Source: Parapedobacter sp042666505 (lineage in GTDB: Bacteria; Bacteroidota; Bacteroidia; Sphingobacteriales; Sphingobacteriaceae). From it: a stretch of 64,000 nucleotides of DNA. The stretch lies in assembly GCF_042666505.1 (NCBI RefSeq), contig NZ_JBHTDN010000001.1, positions 744,001-808,000 of the forward strand, written 5' to 3'. Made by a program: the position numbers and the translations under genes. Below the pieces are notes generated by a model. It had not been told where the DNA came from and made no database searches. It was given only the letters and a program-made list of their open reading frames with translations. Positions 59,676 to 64,000 of the stretch are shown piece by piece. Within the stretch, counting starts at the first letter, position 1, and every line of letters starts with the position of its first letter.

Positions 59676-60464
59676 ATGAACGTATTGATTGTCGGGTGCG
59701 GGTGGGTAGGTACCTATGTGGCATCCCGCCTGCTAAGCAAGGGATACAAGCTATGGGTTACCTGCAGAACGCCCGAAAAAGCTGCAAAGCTGAAGGAGAT
59801 GGGGCTGCGTTCGTACGTCATCGATTTCGACCGGGATGCTGCAATCAACGATTTGCCCAAGACGACATTTGATACGATTATCATCAGCGTACCTATAACA
59901 CGCAAAGATGCAATAGAGACGGTTTCAAGCCGGTTTAAACGACTAACGTTGTTCTTAAAGGAATTGTCTTTCCGGCAGGTGCTGTATTTCGGGTCAATTG
60001 GAATTTATCCCAAGGTGGATGGGCTCATAACCGAGGGTACGTTCGCGGCCGAAGAGCTGGACGAAAAACTCTGGTTAGGTGAATCGAGGTTGCGCACGGT
60101 CTGCCCGGATATCAATGTTTTCCGGCTGGGGGGATTGTTTGGCCAGGAACGGATTTTTGCCAAATATTTTGCCGGCAAGGTTTGCGAAATCGGCTTTCAA
60201 ACTGCCAACTTTGTGCATGTAGAAGACGTCTGCCGAATTATTTCGATAACGATGGAACGGGAAGTCCGGGGAGCGACCTACAATGTGGTGTGTCCGGAAC
60301 ATCCGTTGAAAAAGGATGTCATCGCCGTGTCGGCAGCTAAATATGGATATGGGCTTCCGTCTTCGTTCACAGACTCTGATCAAACCGCTAAGATCGTGTC
60401 GTCCAATCTGCTGGTAGCGGAACTGGGCTATTCGTTTGTATATCGGTCGCCGCTTCAATTTTGA
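59676..60464 (+). CDS. NAD(P)-dependent epimerase/reductase-like protein
   Basis: 262 residues with a Rossmann motif MNVLIVGCGWVGTYVASRLL, followed by VLYFGSIGIYPKVDG, where Ser and Tyr stand in the extended SDR active-site positions. Also seen are FVHVEDVCRIISI and GATYNVVCPEHPLKKDV. It resembles YeeZ-like atypical SDR proteins. The substrate is unknown. It starts 24 bp after proS and may share its transcript; the trans-sulfuration gene follows 51 bp later. Confidence 0.8.
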   Translation: MNVLIVGCGWVGTYVASRLLSKGYKLWVTCRTPEKAAKLKEMGLRSYVIDFDRDAAINDLPKTTFDTIIISVPITRKDAIETVSSRFKRLTLFLKELSFRQVLYFGSIGIYPKVDGLITEGTFAAEELDEKLWLGESRLRTVCPDINVFRLGGLFGQERIFAKYFAGKVCEIGFQTANFVHVEDVCRIISITMEREVRGATYNVVCPEHPLKKDVIAVSAAKYGYGLPSSFTDSDQTAKIVSSNLLVAELGYSFVYRSPLQF

Positions 60465-60515
60465 GGAGATTTGCCTAACTTTACGGCGTTTTCCATATAG
60501 TAAATTCCGAAGATC

Positions 60516-61661
60516 ATGGGATATAAATTCGCTACGAAAGCCATTCATGCCGGGCAGCAGGCCGACCCCACCACGGGCGCGGTGATGACGCCGATCTATC
60601 AAACGTCAACTTATCAGCAAGCCGCGCCGGGGGACCATAAAGGATATGAGTATTCGCGTGGTACGAATCCCACCCGCAAAGCGTTGGAAGACTGCCTGGC
60701 CGCTCTTGAAAATGGAAAATATGGCTTGGCGTTTTCCAGTGGAATGGCGGCTACCGAAACCGTGTTGAAATTACTGAGACCGGGCGATGAAGTCATTACC
60801 GGCGACGATTTATACGGTGGATCCTACCGGATTTTTACCCGCGTTTTTGAGCATTACGGCATCAAGTTTCATTTTGTTGATACCTCAGATCCGGAACGGA
60901 TCGCCGAAAAAATATCATCGGCCACTCGGCTGATATGGGTAGAAACGCCAACGAACCCGACGTTGAAGTTGGCAGATATCGAAGCCATCGGGAAGGTAGC
61001 GAAGAGCGCAGACGTGCTTTTGGCGGTTGACAATACGTTCGCTTCTCCTTATCTGCAGAATCCGTTGGATCTTGGAGCGGACATTGTCATGCATTCCGTG
61101 ACGAAATACATTGGAGGCCACTCGGATGTGGTAATGGGCGCATTGGTGCTGAATGAGAAGGCGTTGTATGATCAATTGTTTTTCTATTACAACGCTTGCG
61201 GAGGCACACCTGGACCCCAGGACAGCTTTCTGGTTTTGCGGGGCATTAAAACCTTACACGTGCGGATGAAAGCACACTGTGAGAATGCAAGGAGAGTGGC
61301 CGATTATTTAAAAGATCATCCGAAAATCAAAAAGATATATTGGCCGGGTTTGGAAACGCATCCGGGGCACGACATCGCAAAAAGGCAGATGCGTGATTTC
61401 GGCGGAATGGTTTCGGTAGTATTAAAGGATGCATCTCTTGAGGACACTTTTAACGTAGCAGCTTCTTTTAAGGTGTTTACCCTCGCGGAATCTCTCGGCG
61501 GCGTAGAATCCTTAATTAACCATCCCGCGACGATGACGCATGGCTCGATTCCCAAGGAAGTGAGGGAAAAAGTGGGCGTGGTGGATAATTTGATACGGAT
61601 TAGCGTGGGAATCGAGGACATTGACGATCTGCTGGCCGACTTGGAACAAGCACTGGGATAG
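60516..61661 (+). CDS. metB: Cystathionine gamma-synthase/lyase family PLP enzyme
   Basis: 381 residues of the Cys/Met metabolism PLP family. The PLP lysine is in HSVTKYIGGHSDVVMG; ATRLIWVETPTNPTL and EYSRGTNPTRKALEDCLA are standard. It either makes cystathionine from O-acyl-homoserine and cysteine (MetB) or cleaves it (lyase). The two activities cannot be told apart from sequence. It is cytoplasmic. The TIGR02757-family gene begins 5 bp after its stop. Confidence 0.86.
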   Translation: MGYKFATKAIHAGQQADPTTGAVMTPIYQTSTYQQAAPGDHKGYEYSRGTNPTRKALEDCLAALENGKYGLAFSSGMAATETVLKLLRPGDEVITGDDLYGGSYRIFTRVFEHYGIKFHFVDTSDPERIAEKISSATRLIWVETPTNPTLKLADIEAIGKVAKSADVLLAVDNTFASPYLQNPLDLGADIVMHSVTKYIGGHSDVVMGALVLNEKALYDQLFFYYNACGGTPGPQDSFLVLRGIKTLHVRMKAHCENARRVADYLKDHPKIKKIYWPGLETHPGHDIAKRQMRDFGGMVSVVLKDASLEDTFNVAASFKVFTLAESLGGVESLINHPATMTHGSIPKEVREKVGVVDNLIRISVGIEDIDDLLADLEQALG

Positions 61662-61666
61662 GGCAA

Positions 61667-62581
61667 ATGGCGCGGATGACACAGTTGGAACAGATTTTCG
61701 CCGAGGGTGTTCATAAGCTGCCGGACATCAAAGTGTTTCTTGACCATAAGGTAGAAGAATACAATCGGCCTTCTTTTATTGAAAATGATCCGATCAGTAT
61801 CCCTCACCGATTCGCCCGTAAGCAAGACCGGGAGATAGCTGCCTTTTTTGCGGCAATATTAGCCTGGGGCCAACGAAAGACGATTATCAATAAATGCACG
61901 GAATTGCTTGCGCGCATGGACGGTCAGCCTTACGACTTCGTCAGGAACCATCAGGAAATCGATCTGAAACAGTTGCTCGGCTTCAAGCACCGGACGTTCA
62001 ACGATACGGATTTGCCGTACTTCATCAGTTTTTTCCGCGCACATTATGCGCAGTACGACTCCTTAGAGGAAGCCTTTTTGCCATCAACCGCCAACAAGGA
62101 GTTCCGGGCGGAATATTCAGAATCGTACCCATCGCTTCCCGAGATAGATACGTATTCTTCCTCAAGTTGTTTTTTGGGCAATTTGGCGCTTTCCAATTTC
62201 GGGGCAGAACAGATGTTGAATCATTTCCGGACGTATTTTTTCAGTCTGCCGGATGCACCCTTGCGTACACGGAAGCATATCAGTTCGCCGATGCAAAACT
62301 CTGCCTGTAAACGACTGAATATGTTTTTACGCTGGATGGTCAGAAAGGATAGTAAAGGAGTAGACTTTGGATTATGGCGACGGATCATGCCGTCCCAGTT
62401 AATTTGTCCTTGTGATGTACATGTAGAACGTGTCGCGAGAAAACTTGGATTGATTCAACGTAAGCAGTCGGACTGGAAAACGGCGTGTGAATTAACAGAA
62501 AATCTGCGACGGTTGGATGTAAACGACCCGGTACGATATGATTTTGCTTTGTTTGGATTAGGCGTAGAGGGGGAATTATAA
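61667..62581 (+). CDS. TIGR02757/DUF2400-family protein
   Basis: 304 residues. The family motifs are clear: REIAAFFAAILAWGQRKTI near residue 60, ISSPMQNSACKRLNMFLRWM, CDVHVERVARKLGLI, and DPVRYDFALFGLGV at the C-terminus. The ACKRLNMFLRWMVR helix pattern looks like a DNA-glycosylase helix-hairpin-helix relative but no activity is proven. A central region (about 140-195) is less conserved. It is 5 bp after metB and converges with the 2-hydroxyacid dehydrogenase. Confidence 0.87.
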   Translation: MARMTQLEQIFAEGVHKLPDIKVFLDHKVEEYNRPSFIENDPISIPHRFARKQDREIAAFFAAILAWGQRKTIINKCTELLARMDGQPYDFVRNHQEIDLKQLLGFKHRTFNDTDLPYFISFFRAHYAQYDSLEEAFLPSTANKEFRAEYSESYPSLPEIDTYSSSSCFLGNLALSNFGAEQMLNHFRTYFFSLPDAPLRTRKHISSPMQNSACKRLNMFLRWMVRKDSKGVDFGLWRRIMPSQLICPCDVHVERVARKLGLIQRKQSDWKTACELTENLRRLDVNDPVRYDFALFGLGVEGEL

Positions 62582-62600
62582 AAGTAGGCGCTGATAGTTT

Positions 62601-63578
62601 CTATCTGTCATATACCTCTGGATTGACGCAATGAGGTATGCGTTGCCCACTGAGCCCCGCTCGGATGTTGTCGACCGTTAACTGCATCATTTTCATCCGT
62701 GTTTCGATAGTGGCCGATCCGATGTGCGGCAATATAGCTACATTGGGCATCTGTAGTAAGGGGTTGTCCGGGGCCATTGGTTCGGGATCCGTGACATCCA
62801 GGCCCGCGCCCCATATCTGTCTCTCCTCAAGCGCTAGCCTGAGATCGGTTTCGTTATGGATAGCACCCCTCGCAGTGTTAATGAAGATGGACGATGCTTT
62901 CATTTTTGAGAAAGCATCACGGTTAAATATCCCCTCTGTTTCGGTACTCAGGTTCGTATGCACGCTGAGGACATCACTTTGCTGCAACAGCTCGTCAAAG
63001 GATACTCTCCGAGCAGCTAACTCCCGCTCAGCAAGTTCGTTATTGCCGCGGTTGTGGTAGATAATGGGCATATCAAATGCGCGATAACAACTCCGTGCTA
63101 ATTCAAAGCCAATGCGGCCCAAACCATAAATCCCAAGGGTTTTGCCGTGTAATTCGATGCCCAGATCGGCCATCGGATCAAAAAAGCCCCAGTTACCACG
63201 TAGGATTTCCTGGTGTTTAAAGATGGCCTTTCGAGCAACATTTTGCATCAGTAGAAAAGCTGTGTCGGCGGTTGCCTTGCTAAGCACTCCAGGCGTATTG
63301 CCAATGGGAATACCTAGTTGGGTAGCCTCAGCCACGTCTACATTGTCGTAGCCTACGCTGCACAACGCTATGACACGAAGGTGCCGGCATTCTTCCAGGA
63401 AATGCCGGTCGATGTGGTTTTTGCCTACGCTGAATAACGCATCGGCAGCCTGGCAGTGCCGAATCAATTCGCTGGGCAAAAGATCCCGCTTTTCTGTCCA
63501 TTCAGAAACCTGATGGCCATCATCTGTTAACGAAGACTTAATGATTTCGGGTAGTATTCGAGTGACAAATATCTTCAT
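62601..63578 (-). CDS. D-isomer 2-hydroxyacid dehydrogenase (glyoxylate/hydroxypyruvate reductase-like)
   Basis: 325 residues. The NAD-binding GxGxxG is in LGIYGLGRIGFELA; the catalytic Arg is in INTARG, the acid/base pair is Glu in DVTDPEPM and His in LPHIGSAT. The family reduces hydroxypyruvate or glyoxylate, or oxidises D-glycerate; which one applies is not clear. It is cytoplasmic. It is divergent from pyrF, with an inverted repeat in between (63598-63621). Confidence 0.9.
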   Translation of the reverse strand: MKIFVTRILPEIIKSSLTDDGHQVSEWTEKRDLLPSELIRHCQAADALFSVGKNHIDRHFLEECRHLRVIALCSVGYDNVDVAEATQLGIPIGNTPGVLSKATADTAFLLMQNVARKAIFKHQEILRGNWGFFDPMADLGIELHGKTLGIYGLGRIGFELARSCYRAFDMPIIYHNRGNNELAERELAARRVSFDELLQQSDVLSVHTNLSTETEGIFNRDAFSKMKASSIFINTARGAIHNETDLRLALEERQIWGAGLDVTDPEPMAPDNPLLQMPNVAILPHIGSATIETRMKMMQLTVDNIRAGLSGQRIPHCVNPEVYDR

Positions 63579-63597
63579 CGTAATTGCCTTGTAAATA

Positions 63598-63639
63598 TAC
63601 GGTTTTTGTTTTTTAACCGTAATTTTTGTCTTAGGTTTG
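63598..63639 (+). promoter_or_regulatory. pyrF promoter with overlapping palindrome
   Basis: An exact TAGGTTTG box (63632-63639) is 25 bases before the pyrF ATG; TTG at 63606-63608 is 23 bases upstream. Inverted repeat TACGGTT / AACCGTA (63598-63604 / 63615-63621) frames the -33 region, so it may be an operator. Confidence 0.5.
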
Positions 63640-63664
63640 CAAAATCAAAATAACAGCCGGCGAT

Positions 63665-64000
63665 ATGACACGAAATGAGCTCATCCACCAAATCAAGATC
63701 AAACGTTCTTTCCTTTGTGTGGGGCTTGACACAGATATCAGTAAAATACCTGCACACTTGCTTGACTATGAGGATCCTATTTTTGAGTTCAACCGTCAGA
63801 TTATCGAGGCCACCGCGGACGTATGTGTGGCTTATAAGCCTAATATCGCATTTTACGAGAGCATGGGCGCATCCGGGTGGGAAAGCCTTCGGAAAACATG
63901 GAATATTTTACCCAAAGACTGCCTAAGCATTGCCGATGCCAAGCGCGGTGACATAGGCAACACTTCGGAAAGGTATGCCCGGGCTTTTTTTGATCAAGCT
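63665..64000 (+). CDS. pyrF: Orotidine 5'-phosphate decarboxylase, N-terminal part (3' end outside window)
   Basis: The first 112 codons are present and the frame stays open to the window edge. The start MTRNELIHQIKIKRSFLCVG is that of the longer (subfamily 2) OMP decarboxylases, about 270 residues. GLDTDISKIP is the first beta-strand motif and IADAKRGDIGNT carries the catalytic Lys and Asp. It makes UMP from OMP in pyrimidine synthesis. The promoter with palindrome is directly upstream. Confidence 0.95.
   Translation, partial: MTRNELIHQIKIKRSFLCVGLDTDISKIPAHLLDYEDPIFEFNRQIIEATADVCVAYKPNIAFYESMGASGWESLRKTWNILPKDCLSIADAKRGDIGNTSERYARAFFDQA

Noticed and set aside
61667..62581. Possible frameshift in the middle of the TIGR02757 gene
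   Set aside because: The central part looks weakly conserved, but the other two frames carry stops or unrelated sequence, and both ends are in one frame.

Overview
The window looks like a chromosomal segment of a member of the Bacteroidota, most likely a Sphingobacteriaceae-type organism (Pedobacter / Sphingobacterium / Parapedobacter relatives). The support is a SusC/SusD pair driven by an ECF sigma/anti-sigma pair, a fused GldF-GldG gliding-type ABC protein with a GldA ATPase nearby, a fused MurF-alanine racemase, DUF4905 and an alternative GlmU, and several promoters of the Bacteroidota form TTG-N19/20-TAnnTTTG (5158, 13568, 26382, 35231, 43812). No phage, insertion sequence, CRISPR array or plasmid gene was seen; the gene content is mostly core metabolism with a few accessory modules.

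Layout. 1-8.4 kb: end of aconitase, an MBL hydrolase, pckA, a small-molecule kinase with a CBM9-like partner, L31 type B, alternative GlmU, tpiA, prmA. 8.4-13.5 kb: mpl, a small XRE regulator, a 63-residue polyacidic protein, scpB, mqnC, and a secreted aldose dehydrogenase. 13.6-25.2 kb: a nutrient-uptake locus (ECF sigma, FecR, SusC with STN domain, SusD) followed by two closely related exported TIM-barrel epimerases separated by a UMF1 transporter and a LutA-like Fe-S protein. 25.3-35.5 kb: an orphan Ku whose start codon lies in a palindrome, three tRNAs (Thr-CGT, Gly-GCC, Leu-TAA), OsmC, a cysteine desulfurase, a pyruvyl transferase-like protein, a methyltransferase, an LLM oxidoreductase, DUF502, murF-alr and recX. 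35.5-43.3 kb: gldFG, DUF1232, a small beta-barrel, gldA, GDPD, aroK, a DoxX-like protein and a duplicated DUF1599 protein.

43.3-45 kb is the most unusual part: a 546-bp gap with an 11-bp repeat in four tandem copies plus one inverted copy, a clear promoter, and a two-gene operon of a HipA-like kinase and a DUF3037 protein. 45-50.8 kb: a cytochrome c / SCO / lipoprotein operon, an AlbA_2-winged-helix protein, a DUF4442 hotdog protein, an MFS transporter, a previously easy-to-miss 58-residue Cys/Lys-rich protein (49140-49316, minus), and a 3-oxoacid CoA-transferase pair. 50.8-64 kb: uridine kinase, a LysM-RlpA protein, DUF4905, a ClpP/NfeD membrane protease, Dps, a FadL-type porin, a charge-segregated low-complexity lipoprotein, archaeal-type proS, an epimerase, a trans-sulfuration enzyme, a TIGR02757 protein, a 2-hydroxyacid dehydrogenase, and the start of pyrF.

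Several genes appear to start at TTG or GTG (scpB, ECF sigma, the aldose dehydrogenase, the pyruvyl transferase, gldFG, the AlbA_2 protein); in two cases promoter positions agree with this. All functional names come from motif and family recognition by eye; no database search was possible.
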